Of a stretch of DNA of 64,000 nt, positions 55,465-64,000 are shown in pieces. Under the pieces are notes generated by a model. It searched no databases, was not told the origin of the DNA, and saw only the letters and a list, made by a program, of their open reading frames with translations. Source of the DNA: Daphnia carinata (lineage: Eukaryota; Arthropoda; Branchiopoda; Diplostraca; Daphniidae); NCBI RefSeq assembly GCF_022539665.2, contig NC_081333.1, forward strand, positions 5,702,971 through 5,766,970, read 5' to 3'. The position numbers and the translations under genes are program-made. Every line of letters begins with the position of its first letter. Position 1 is the first letter of the stretch.

Positions 55465-55860
55465 GGGAGAGCGTCTCAGATAGCCTAATTGATTAAGGCC
55501 CCCAAAGTTAAGTGGGATCTGCAGACAGGACTTGGGTTCGAATCCCACGTTGGAAATTCTAAGGCAGAGGCGAAGGGCCAATCTGGCGCGACCGGTAAAA
55601 TGGTTGGGCGACCGTCAGACCACCTGGAGCTGAAAACCGAAAGTGGAGGGGAGATAATCGCCGCCGGAGCTAGCGCCCGGTGAAGGTGGAAAGATGTCTC
55701 CCTGAAGCGGCTGGGCCTGAACTAACGCTGAGGCAACCTCTCAGCGGGTAGCAAGTGGAGTGCTTAGGAAACCTCCAGCTAGCGTGGTGACGCTGGTGGC
55801 GCCACGAGCTCAAAACAGCCGACGATCAGTCCTTTTAGTCGTTTTCTTCCTTCATTTTAG
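55465..55860 (+). repeat. tRNA-like, possibly SINE-derived sequence
   Basis: On the plus strand TAGCCTAATTGATTAAGG (55481-55498) resembles an A box and GGTTCGAATCC (55535-55545) is a consensus B box, spaced as in tRNA genes. The T-arm forms (TGGG-TTCGAAT-CCCA), but no acceptor stem is evident. The GC-rich sequence after it, to about 55860, may be the body of a SINE, opposite in sense to the retroelement. No target duplication was found. Confidence 0.4.
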
Positions 55861-56056
55861 AGTTGATCCGAGGTTTTGAGGAATGGGAAGTGGATTAAGG
55901 GTGTTTGGAAGCGGAAAAAAATAAAATATCTACTACCGCCACCTGCGGCCGGTTGGCACTACTGCAGTTAGCGCCACCCGCCCCGGTTTGGGTTATAGAT
56001 TTGGTTTTTTGTAATGGGATTCGGGTGCTTGTTAGTTAGGAAATGTTTTGCATTTG

Positions 56057-57958
56057 CTATTTTTGTAGCAACGTCGCTGCTTGTCGGTGGAGTGTAGTTT
56101 TTCCTACATTGGGCATCCTATTTGTCGACCGGTATGGCTCTGAACGCTCGATTTGCTGCACTGTGGGTGGGACGTTAATGATATTTATTGGAGCTGATGG
56201 TGCGTTGTGGACGTTTGCGTGGCCCCCGGACTCCAGATCGGTTTCTCTCGCGGCACTAGTCGCTAACCAATTAAAGGGGTTGCACGTCGGTAAACAGGAC
56301 AAACACGGAATGAATCTCGCAAGAAGGGATCCCAATCCACAAAATCGGAAGGCTAGTGCAATGACGATGCCTATGCCTGAAATGGATCCGAAATCTCTGA
56401 GCCAGTTTCCTACTCTGGCCATGAAGGAGATGTGCGGAGCGTCGTAAGCGTTGAGTAGGACGTTACTGACCCGCCGGGTAAGCCTTATGTCGGTGGTGCT
56501 GTGTTCGTGTACTGTTGCTAGGAGATCTGCCATGGCCGCCGCCGGACTCAAAGGATTTTGTTTAAGCGCTGGGTGCAGCTGTAGGACTGAACCGAGGGTG
56601 TTATCTACTTCGTATGTCAGGGCGTTGATCAGCTTTGTGCCCCTTACTGCCACAGAAGGTACTATAGGGTCCCAGGTTCCATTTTTGTAGGTGTGGGCAC
56701 GACCGTTGAAATTGACGAATCCGGAGTGCCAGTAGCATTCTCTATACTCGGTTAGTTCCCACCCTTCTATACTGATGGTGGAGTTCTCTACCTTTGGCTG
56801 AGGTCCGCAGTCCGTGATGACTGTTGCAAAGGTTACCTCACGGGCGGCGCACTGGAGTACGGCGACGTCTTTGCCCGTTGGTTGGAGTTTGGTGCATTTC
56901 GGCAAGCTCAAATAGCTGGCGGCTAGCCAACCATTATATTGCGCCGTGGCGATGGCGTTTTTATGCGCTGTTTCCCGAATTTGACACTGGAGCGCCCGTA
57001 TTTCTTCCGCCAGCCCATTCGACATTTCTACAGCGACATCCCGGATGTATTGTGTGTGAGCTACTGCGTCTATCTCGGCGCGGAGCATTGTCGGGATGGT
57101 CCAGTTTTTGTTGTTCAATTTGGCCTCGTTCTTCGAATTGTTCAAGACGATCCAGGAGGCTACTACGCGGTCCATCCCTAACACGGGGCGGTAGTTTGAG
57201 TAGTTCGTCGCCGGTTTGCAAAGTCCAACACTGACATTTTTCACCACGAAGTCTAATTGTTTACTGGAGTCGCGAATTCGGAAAATTTTCTGGTCGGATG
57301 TCTGATATAACAGGGCCACTCCTTCCTCTACTTGTTTAGCTTGGCATTTTTGGGATTCCCGGAGCGAGTTGTCCCATACGATCGTCACGAGGTTGTGTAC
57401 TAACGAACCGTTGGCGGAGGCGGGAATGTCGCCTAAGGGCGAGCTGATGACGCAGTCCGAACATTCGGTCTCCAAGATCACCTCTTCCAACCGGCAGTTG
57501 ATCAGGTAGTCGCTGCTAGTTTGTAGCCAGCTTCCTTGTACATGTGGCGTTGTTTCCAGAGACCACTTGTTGGATCCCAGGTTGTTCATCGGCTGTCTGT
57601 CGCACAATCTTGAATCGCGTAATCTTCGACATTCGTCGGCGGTAACGTCCAAAGGCGTGCGGTGCTCTTGCACGTGGTCCCATTGAAAAAAGTCGCGATA
57701 GACTGTTTTACTCATTTTCCACATAACACACGTATGTCCTAAAAATCTCTGCGTAACGGGTAGTGTAGAGTACACGTTGTAGTATACTCGAACGGGGGCT
57801 GCTGAGCTGATTTTGTGTTTGCAGCCTTCGTCGTCGAACTGGAGAAATCCCTTGTGGAGGGCGTTGTCACAATCGCAGACCGTAGCGTTGAATGCAAGGC
57901 TTCCACTGACCATCGTGGCTAAAACGAAGATCTGTAAAACACTATAAGATGAAGACAC
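56057..57958 (-). CDS. env: gypsy-2 env: membrane glycoprotein
   Basis: An open frame of about 633 codons from a GTG at 57958. The only early in-frame ATG (57913) falls inside the hydrophobic signal-like segment IFVLATMVSGSLA, so the true start is probably brought by splicing; TGTTTTACAG ending at 57932 is an in-frame acceptor candidate. The outer part is Cys-rich with several N-glycosylation sites (FNATVC, NGSL, NYSN, NGTW). A hydrophobic segment (ISGIGIVIALAF) near residue 535 is followed by a Cys-rich juxtamembrane stretch and a tail of about 84 residues with PSAP. No internal furin site with adjacent fusion peptide, as in gypsy and baculovirus F proteins, is apparent; RLTRR lies just before the membrane segment. 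The viral source of this envelope is not identified. It follows pol by about 70 bp. Confidence 0.8.
   Translation of the reverse strand: MSSSYSVLQIFVLATMVSGSLAFNATVCDCDNALHKGFLQFDDEGCKHKISSAAPVRVYYNVYSTLPVTQRFLGHTCVMWKMSKTVYRDFFQWDHVQEHRTPLDVTADECRRLRDSRLCDRQPMNNLGSNKWSLETTPHVQGSWLQTSSDYLINCRLEEVILETECSDCVISSPLGDIPASANGSLVHNLVTIVWDNSLRESQKCQAKQVEEGVALLYQTSDQKIFRIRDSSKQLDFVVKNVSVGLCKPATNYSNYRPVLGMDRVVASWIVLNNSKNEAKLNNKNWTIPTMLRAEIDAVAHTQYIRDVAVEMSNGLAEEIRALQCQIRETAHKNAIATAQYNGWLAASYLSLPKCTKLQPTGKDVAVLQCAAREVTFATVITDCGPQPKVENSTISIEGWELTEYRECYWHSGFVNFNGRAHTYKNGTWDPIVPSVAVRGTKLINALTYEVDNTLGSVLQLHPALKQNPLSPAAAMADLLATVHEHSTTDIRLTRRVSNVLLNAYDAPHISFMARVGNWLRDFGSISGIGIVIALAFRFCGLGSLLARFIPCLSCLPTCNPFNWLATSAARETDLESGGHANVHNAPSAPINIINVPPTVQQIERSEPYRSTNRMPNVGKTTLHRQAATLLQK
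57930..57941 (-). other. Candidate splice acceptor for env RNA
   Basis: On the minus strand TGTTTTACAG is followed by ATC in the env frame. A second, weaker AG lies at 57942. The donor would be in the 5' leader beyond the window. Confidence 0.35.
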
Positions 57959-58029
57959 ATGAGATATACGTTTTCTTTGGGAGGGTTAGTTGTTCGTCTG
58001 CTCCGCATGCTACATGTATATACACATTT

Positions 58030-61000
58030 TTATAATTTCCGGGGCGGCCGGATTTTAGTCCAGGGCCTTAATCCTTCCCGTCTTTCAGGTCGGGCTACTA
58101 TTTCGTCTTCGCTCTGTTCTGGAGGGGTAAATCCAAAAAATGGATTAGAGATGTTTATTTCGTTTTCTTCCGCTATTGGTTCTAGTGTGGACGGTTCCCA
58201 TGAGTCAGGGATCAGGTCGTTTAGTCCTAGCGCTTCTTCTTCCGTTGATTCTTCGATCGTCCTATCTTCAGGATCTAGTCTGAGGTCTTCGAAAACAGGG
58301 CAAGGGTCGTCTCTCCAAATCATTGCTTCGAGTAAGGGTTTGATCCGGTTGGTATGGACTAGCTGCGGCGTTGCTACTGGGGTGGACTGGATCTCTACCG
58401 TGTGGTTGGAGTTGATTTTTGTTATCCGGTAAGGTCCTTGGTACCTCGGGTTTAATTTTCGACTAGTGCCGGGTTTGACTGTTCGGACGTCGAGTAGTAC
58501 CTTGTCTCCGATCTGATACTCAAACGTCTTCACCCGTTTGTTGTACTGCTCTTTCTGCTGTATCCTAGCTTTTTCCAGATTTTCTTTGACGAGGTCGAAT
58601 GCTTTGAAGAGTCGCTTCATGGTCTGGCTCTTGTAGTCCTGTGGGGTGATAGGATCGGTGGTGCCCGGCTGTAACCAACGGTCTATTGGCATTACTGCGT
58701 CTCGGCCGTGATTTAGGAAATACGGCGTTTCTTGCGTCGATGAGTTGACTGAGTGCCGGTAAGCAAAAGCTACATGCCCTAGCATTTCTTCCCAGTCTTC
58801 GTACCCTTCCGAAATGTATTTTCTCAGCATTTCCACGACAGTTTTGTTGAACCGTTCTGTTAATCCATTCGTTTGGGGGTGATACGCTGTTGTGGTGCAG
58901 TGCTTGATGCGAAGCGCTTGGCACAGTTGCTGGAACAGTTCCGACGTAAAATTGGTTCCACGATCCGAGATGATTACTCTAGGAGGGCCGTGGTAATTTA
59001 TGATTTTGTCGACTAGAGCTTTGCATGTAGTTACTGCCGTTTGATCTGGCAGCGCCACTACTTCGACCCATTTGGTAAAGTAATCCGTTATTACTAGTAT
59101 GTGATTGTTTCCCTCGAAGGATGTGGGATTTATCGGGCCCAGGAAATCGAGTCCCAGGGTCTCGAAGGGGGCTTGTGCAGGTTGGAGCGAGTGCAGGAGC
59201 GCTCGGTTGTCGGATCGACGCTGTCGGGCGCACACCTCGCATTTCTGGCAGTATTCTTTGACGTCTTCGAGCATGCTGGGCCAATAGTACTTGTCGCGTA
59301 GCCTTTGGCAGGTCCTTCTGTAGGCGAGGTGGCCGGAAAGGGGTGAATCGTGGTATTCCTCTACTAGTGCTTGCCTGAGTGATGCTGGTACCACCACTTG
59401 TTTTTGCATGAATCGACGCCTTTTCTCGGAATGTGGGATGTAGGACCTGCAGAGTACGCCGTCCTCGACGGTGAATAATTCGATTTCCTTGGCCCAACTT
59501 GGCATTCGTCGGTGATCTTCTTCCCATAGGAGCCCGTTTTCTAGGTATGATCTGATGTCTTGACATAACGGGTCGTCCTTCTGTTCCTGAACTATGCTGT
59601 CGACGTCTTTCGGCTGCACTTGGACGGCTGCCACCGGGATTCGTGATAGGAAATCGGCGTTTTCGTTTACTCGCCCGGGCCGGTACCGCACCGTATATTT
59701 GAGGTTGCCGAGCGTTATTGCCCATCTGCCTAATCTGCCCGTTTCGTCTTTAAAGGTCTGAAGCCATTGTAGTGGGCGGTGGTCACTCACTATTACGAAC
59801 GGGTCGTCTTGTAAGTAATATTTAAATCGTTTGACTCCGAAAATCAGAGCAGCTGCTTCTTTCTCCACCGTAGAATATTTCCTTTCCCTGTCGTTTAGGT
59901 GTCTGCTGGCGTAGGCAATCGGCTGGTCTCTACCGTTGATTTCTTGGGAGAGGACGGCTCCTAGTCCGTAGTCGCTTGCGTCGGTGAAGATGATGAATTC
60001 TTTACTGAAATCCGGGTATGCCAACACGGGTTGGGTGATTAAACTTTTCCTTAGGGCTTCGAAGGATTTCTCCTCTTCTGGGCCCCACTTGATCTCGTCT
60101 TTTGGCTGTCCTTTTGTTCGTATTAGAAGTGGATGTGCGGTGGTTGAAAATTTCTCGATGAATCGCCGATAGTATGAGGCTAAACCCAGGAACGATTGTA
60201 GCTCTCTTACGGTGCTTGGGCGTTTGTAGTTGGCTATTGCTTCGATTTTGCTAGGATCAGGAGCGACCCCGTCCGCTGATATGATGTGTCCTAGGTAGTG
60301 TACTTTATCTTGTAGAAATTTGCACTTGGACAGTTTAAGTTTTAGATTAGCTTTTTCTAGTAGTCCAAAGATTTCCTGTAGATGCGTGACGTGCTCTTCG
60401 ATAGTAGTCGAGAAGACTATGATGTCGTCCAGGTAGACCAGACAACTCTTCCCGAGGACATTAGATAGTACGAAGTTCATTAATCGTTGGAACGTTCCTG
60501 GAGCGTTGGTTAGCCCAAATGCGAGTCTATTCCATTCGTATAAATTATTGTCGACGATAAATGCGGTTTTTTCTTTGGATTGCTCCTCCATTTCGATTTG
60601 CCAATAGCCTGACGCGAGGTCGAGAGTGGAGAAAAGCTTTTGTCCTTGCAGCAAGTCTAGGACATCGTCGATTCTCGGTAGTGGGAATGAGTCCTTTTTC
60701 GTTATCGCGTTTAATTTCCTGTAGTCGATGCATAGTCTTTCTTCTCCTGATTTTTTCCGTACCAAAACGATGGGTGATGCCCATGGTGAAACAGAGGGTT
60801 TGATAATGTCGTTTTCGAGTAACTCCTGGATTATTTTCTCCGCGACTTCTTTTTGCCGTGGAGAGTTTCGGTAGGGCCGAGAGCGGATGGGTCCTTTGCC
60901 TTGCGTGTCGATCGTGTGCTTGACTAGCCCTGTTTTCCCGAGGTCTTCTGTTTTGAAAGCAAATAGGTGGGTATGATTTGTAAGGAGTAATTGTAATGCT

Positions 61001-61841
61001 TGTTTTTCTCGGGCTGGGATGGCTGTTAGGGCTTTTTCGAAGATGGTGGAGTCGGCGGGGATGTTCTGGTAGGAGCAGGAGGCGATGGTGTGTTGTGCTT
61101 TTTCTTCGGTGAAGATTACTTTTCCTAGCACTTGAAACGCGGGTATTGTGATTTGCTTGTTGGTCTCGTTGACGACGACTATGCGGAATAATCCATTTCC
61201 CTGTTTCTTCGAAACAAACGGGTCGAGTCGGATTCCCTTCGGGAGTTCCGGCGCAGATATAAATGAGCAGGCGATATTCGGGGGTAGCTTTCCGCCCCCC
61301 TGTTCGCTCTCCACCACTTGTGCTGTGTATGGAGAGATGGTGATTTTTTGCGGGGTGATCATAACGGGTTCGTGAGGTGATTGATCGGGTCTTCTCATCC
61401 GATAAATCGTACACTCACTACCATCAAACATGAATTTATGCCCGTAGAGAGCGTCTAATCCTAGTACGCAGCTCTCGGTGATACCGTCCACTACAATGAA
61501 CGCTTGGGTTAAGAGATCGGGACATTCTTCGTCCACTAGTTGAAAAGTAAGGGTGACTGTGCCCTGAGTTTTTAAGCGCCTGTTATTTATATCATATAGC
61601 TCTACTGCAACCTCTGGAGAGAAATTTACGATGTTTCCACAAAGTTTTGAATATAATTTGTTACTTAGCAGGCTTTTTCCTGCACCACTGTCGAAAAGAG
61701 CTTCAAAGATCACTTCGCCTGCTTTTAAGGTGATTCTGGGGGGTCCGACTTTACTTTGCACACTTTTTACGTACTGGCGGGGCTTAGGAGCGTTTCCACC
61801 GGTTGGCCCGTCACGTCTATCGGTGGTTACTCGTTTAACTT
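58030..61841 (-). CDS. pol: gypsy-2 pol: protease, reverse transcriptase, RNase H, integrase
   Basis: The frame is open from within the end of gag to the stop at 58030; the first listed start, GTG at 61761, is not needed because pol is reached by -1 frameshift from gag. Numbering from that GTG: aspartic protease DSGAGKS at 24-30; reverse transcriptase about 315-490 with LDLASGYWQI, FGLTNAP and YLDD at 443-446; RNase H about 588-705 (FTDAS, SDHRP); integrase zinc finger H804, H811, C838/C841; catalytic D872, D933 and E969, a D,D(35)E triad; and a GPY/F-type module (NPRYQGPYRI, about 1104-1113). The C-terminus is acidic and Pro-rich. It makes cDNA in the particle and inserts it in the genome. 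All catalytic residues are present and no stop interrupts it. Confidence 0.95.
61796..61839 (-). promoter_or_regulatory. -1 ribosomal frameshift signal between gag and pol of gypsy-2
   Basis: On the minus strand the heptamer GTTAAAC (61833-61839) lies in the right phase (G TTA AAC) two codons before the gag stop. After six bases CCACCG (61821-61826) can pair perfectly with CGGTGG (61796-61801) across a 19-nt loop. GGGC in that loop could pair with GCCC at about 61778-61783 to form an H-type pseudoknot. GUUAAAC is a known slippery site in arterivirus. The shifted frame continues into pol without a stop. Confidence 0.75.
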
Positions 61842-64000
61842 CCCGTTGAAGGGATTACTTGCCGGTGGATTCCCCAGCGGTGGTGGCGGGTACTGCGGCG
61901 TCTGTTGCTGCGGTTGGCTTGGTGGCTGCTGGTGATATTGCCTTTGCTGCTGGTTTCCCGCCGTCGGGTGTTTCTGTCCTGGCGGGGGTTGGTTGGCTTT
62001 ATTGTAGCAGGTGCTGCTGGTGTGTCCCCGGCGTCCGCAGTTGTCGCATGCAAGCCTCATTTTTGCTGCACAGTCCTTCGTGTCGTGACCGTACATGTTG
62101 TGGTAGGTGCAATATTTATCCGAGGTCCCAGGGTTACGTTGTTCGTTTCTTCGTCCTTCCTGATTTTTTGCGAGTTCTGCTCTTATTGCTTCTCTAATGA
62201 GGGATGTGATGTCGTCCTTTTTTACTGGCGGAGGTGGTACGTCGTAGTTCCCTGGATGGCCCCTGGAGTTAGCGAGTTCTAGCGCTAGGTCGTGCCGCTC
62301 TGCTGCTTCGATCATCTGGTCGAAGGAGGGGAAGTCCAGACAAAATAGTCGGTCGTGTAGTTGAGGCGCCAGCCCGTTCATGAATTTGTCCCTGCTTAAC
62401 TGTTCGATGACTTCCTGGCTTACGTTGGGATAGCCTCCTCTTGCTAGTTTTTGGATTCGATGGGCGAAGTTCCTTATTGATTCCGCGGGCTCTCTTTTGC
62501 AGCTGTTAAACGACGTTCTGTATTTGTGTTCCATGTTTTTCCCCATGAATCTTTCTTTCAGGGCTCGCTTGACGGTTTCGTAACAGGTGGCTTCGACTGG
62601 GTGGTCAAGCTGGAATTGTTCCATAAAGTCGCCTGCAGGTCCTACCAGTTTAGACCGTAGATATTTAATTTTTCTGGAATCTTCGAAGTCGCCGATATCC
62701 ATTGTGTTTTCAAAGTGTCTGATCCACGAATTGAGGTCCACATTATCTCCTGGCTTGGAGAATACACTAATTTGAGATAGTAGCCGCGTCGCTTGAATGT
62801 CGAGGTCGCTGATGGTCGACTGACGTTGACCGTAGGATTGTTGTGATGGGTACGTGCTCATGGTCGTGTAACTGGGTTGAATTGCCATTGTCGACACAGT
62901 GGGGTAATCTTGCCGTGTAGGCGCAGCGAGATCGTTTGTCTTATGTTGCCATGGAGTAGGGTTCGGCGTGGACGTATATTGTGGCGTGGGCGTGGGTTGG
63001 CTCGTACTGCCCCTTAGGGTCGCTACGAAGCTTGCTGCTGCTTCGGTTGTCCAGTTGTTCCTCGTTAGGGTTCGAAACACTGTGATTAGGTCGTCTTCCG
63101 AATCGTTTGTGTGATGGTTAGATTCCATTGTAGTGTGTGGTGTAGTTGTTACGAGTTGCGGGGTAAATGACACTCTTTTTGGGATTGGTGGTTGAGGGTG
63201 ATCCGCGTTTGGTCTTGGCGTTTCTTTGTTCACAGCTCCTGAGTTTGAGATTTCTTCTTTCTTGTGTTTGTTGATGGCTCCGGTGTCTCGTTCTTGGTTT
63301 GTTACGAACGGGTTTCCTGTTGTTCTGACGGGATGTGGCGCGAAGGCTGAGTGTGGTCTGTCTGAACTAAAACTGGTTAACCCCGGATTTGATCGTGGAG
63401 CGGGGTCGCTTGGTGCCGGTTGAGTTATTGCGTTAGTCTGTGGTAGCCTTGGGTAGATGCTTTCCGATGGAGGTGTGAGAAGTGTTCGTAGGTTCAGAAA
63501 ATAGAACAGCTCCCTCGGTGTGTAAAATTTGTCTCCGTGTGTTCGTATGAGTGCTCGGTATAGCTGTTGGGTCTTTTCGTATGGGAGTGTAGGTTGGCTG
63601 TTCAAAGCCCTGAGGAATTGCAGCTCTAATAGAATTTCTTCTTCTGGTACGTCTTCGAGCTGTAGATCGGCGTATAGTTTATTGAAACTTGGTGTTCCGG
63701 TTAAGTCTACTTTGCACGCTGAGATAGTTTCTTGGAAAAATAGTTCAGTGGGGTCGGTTTGTGGTTGTTCGTGATCGTTTTCTAATATCGTTTGGGCTTT
63801 TCTTAGCACCTCCAAAGGGGGTGTTTCAAGTTCGTTGACCTCCAGGTGAGTGGTTTCTTTCTCCCTTATGTTGTTCCACTGACTTGCGAGGTTGTGTTCT
63901 TCTATTTCGTCGTCGGTGAGCAGATTGGTGTTGGGTGAGTCGGTTTCTGGAGTTTTTTGTGTGTGGATCGGTGAATAAATGACTTCACTGTTGTGCCCTT
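61827..64000 (-). CDS. gag: gypsy-2 gag (N-terminus off window)
   Basis: The frame is open from the right edge to the TAA at 61827-61829, at least 720 codons; the TTG at 63815 is not a real start, since upstream codons are open and contain no ATG before the edge. Numbering from that TTG: an N-terminal helical region; YPRL at 121-124, a possible ALIX-type late motif; Pro/Ser/Thr-rich linkers; a Ty3-type capsid (about 345-500, LNSWIRHFE, LRSKLVGPAGDF); a CxxxH-type cluster; and one CCHC knuckle (C590, C593, H598, C603). A Gln/Pro-rich tail of about 59 residues follows. Gag forms the particle and packages RNA, and its last codons carry the frameshift site. Confidence 0.92.
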   Translation of the reverse strand, partial: GHNSEVIYSPIHTQKTPETDSPNTNLLTDDEIEEHNLASQWNNIREKETTHLEVNELETPPLEVLRKAQTILENDHEQPQTDPTELFFQETISACKVDLTGTPSFNKLYADLQLEDVPEEEILLELQFLRALNSQPTLPYEKTQQLYRALIRTHGDKFYTPRELFYFLNLRTLLTPPSESIYPRLPQTNAITQPAPSDPAPRSNPGLTSFSSDRPHSAFAPHPVRTTGNPFVTNQERDTGAINKHKKEEISNSGAVNKETPRPNADHPQPPIPKRVSFTPQLVTTTPHTTMESNHHTNDSEDDLITVFRTLTRNNWTTEAAASFVATLRGSTSQPTPTPQYTSTPNPTPWQHKTNDLAAPTRQDYPTVSTMAIQPSYTTMSTYPSQQSYGQRQSTISDLDIQATRLLSQISVFSKPGDNVDLNSWIRHFENTMDIGDFEDSRKIKYLRSKLVGPAGDFMEQFQLDHPVEATCYETVKRALKERFMGKNMEHKYRTSFNSCKREPAESIRNFAHRIQKLARGGYPNVSQEVIEQLSRDKFMNGLAPQLHDRLFCLDFPSFDQMIEAAERHDLALELANSRGHPGNYDVPPPPVKKDDITSLIREAIRAELAKNQEGRRNEQRNPGTSDKYCTYHNMYGHDTKDCAAKMRLACDNCGRRGHTSSTCYNKANQPPPGQKHPTAGNQQQRQYHQQPPSQPQQQTPQYPPPPLGNPPASNPFNGKLNE

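Larger units (their letters stand above)
54706..56056. other. Non-coding region between env and ORF4
   Basis: About 1.35 kb without a credible gene. From right to left it has GC-rich sequence (55550-55860), a tRNA-like unit (55481-55545), an A-rich tract (about 55180-55260), GGTCGGTGTA-type repeats (about 55083-55140) and the ORF4 promoter. A minus-strand purine run at about 55848-55859 is a candidate polypurine tract. Confidence 0.5.
53634..64000 (-). mobile_element. gypsy-2: env-bearing Ty3/gypsy retrotransposon (5' end off window)
   Basis: On the minus strand the order is gag, pol, env, ORF4 and a 3' LTR. All four frames are open over their visible length, unlike gypsy-1, so the copy looks young. 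Its base composition is visibly richer in G and C than gypsy-1 and the satellite. It entered the satellite at 53633/53634. The 5' LTR, primer-binding site and start of gag lie beyond 64000. Confidence 0.92.

Noticed and set aside
58565-59725. Minus-strand ORFs of 119 and 248 codons inside gypsy-2 pol
   Set aside because: They are out-of-frame shadows of integrase and RNase H sequence, which carries the recognisable motifs.
60545-61414. 289-codon minus-strand ORF inside gypsy-2 pol
   Set aside because: Arg/Ser/His-rich shadow of the protease-RT region with no recognisable domain.

Overview
The window is repeat-dominated eukaryotic DNA and I find no host gene in it. The introns of the best gene model are all about 57-70 bp with GT..AG ends. 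Several promoters have a TATA box 32 bp upstream of a TCA- or CAGT-type initiator. The elements are Ty3/gypsy and MULE types. Together these suggest an arthropod (insect or crustacean), inferred from architecture and not proven.

Layout. 1-477: terminal inverted repeat of a MULE DNA transposon that continues off the left edge. 478-2636: non-coding degenerate tandem repeats. 2637-32829: about 30 kb of a 70-bp satellite. 32830-43730: 5' part of a Ty3/gypsy retrotransposon (gypsy-1: LTR, primer-binding site, gag, protease, RT, start of RNase H) inserted in the satellite. A complete 5.9-kb MULE (34597-40487) sits inside its gag. 43731-43830: assembly gap of exactly 100 N, hiding the rest of gypsy-1. 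43831-53633: about 9.8 kb more of the same satellite. 53634-64000: a second, mostly intact LTR retrotransposon on the minus strand (gypsy-2), with gag, pol, env and an extra ORF (ORF4), running off the right edge.

How the parts work together. The nesting gives a relative order: satellite first, then gypsy-1 into it, then the MULE into gypsy-1. The MULE has an 8-bp target duplication (GATACCGA), ~640-bp inverted repeats with arrays of a 12-bp motif and a tRNA-like unit, and a ten-exon transposase gene with PHD, FLYWCH and MULE DDE domains. It may also carry a small spliced gene on the other strand. gypsy-2 is retrovirus-like: a -1 frameshift signal (GTTAAAC plus stem and possible pseudoknot) links gag to pol, and env has signal-peptide and membrane segments but no AUG in the right place, so it is probably made from a spliced RNA. 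ORF4, downstream of env, has its own well-spaced TATA/initiator pair. ORF4 has a Cys/His cluster, a basic nuclear-type motif and a SUMO-interaction-like motif, and I recognise no family. The gypsy-2 env/ORF4 module is the best candidate for something not yet described.
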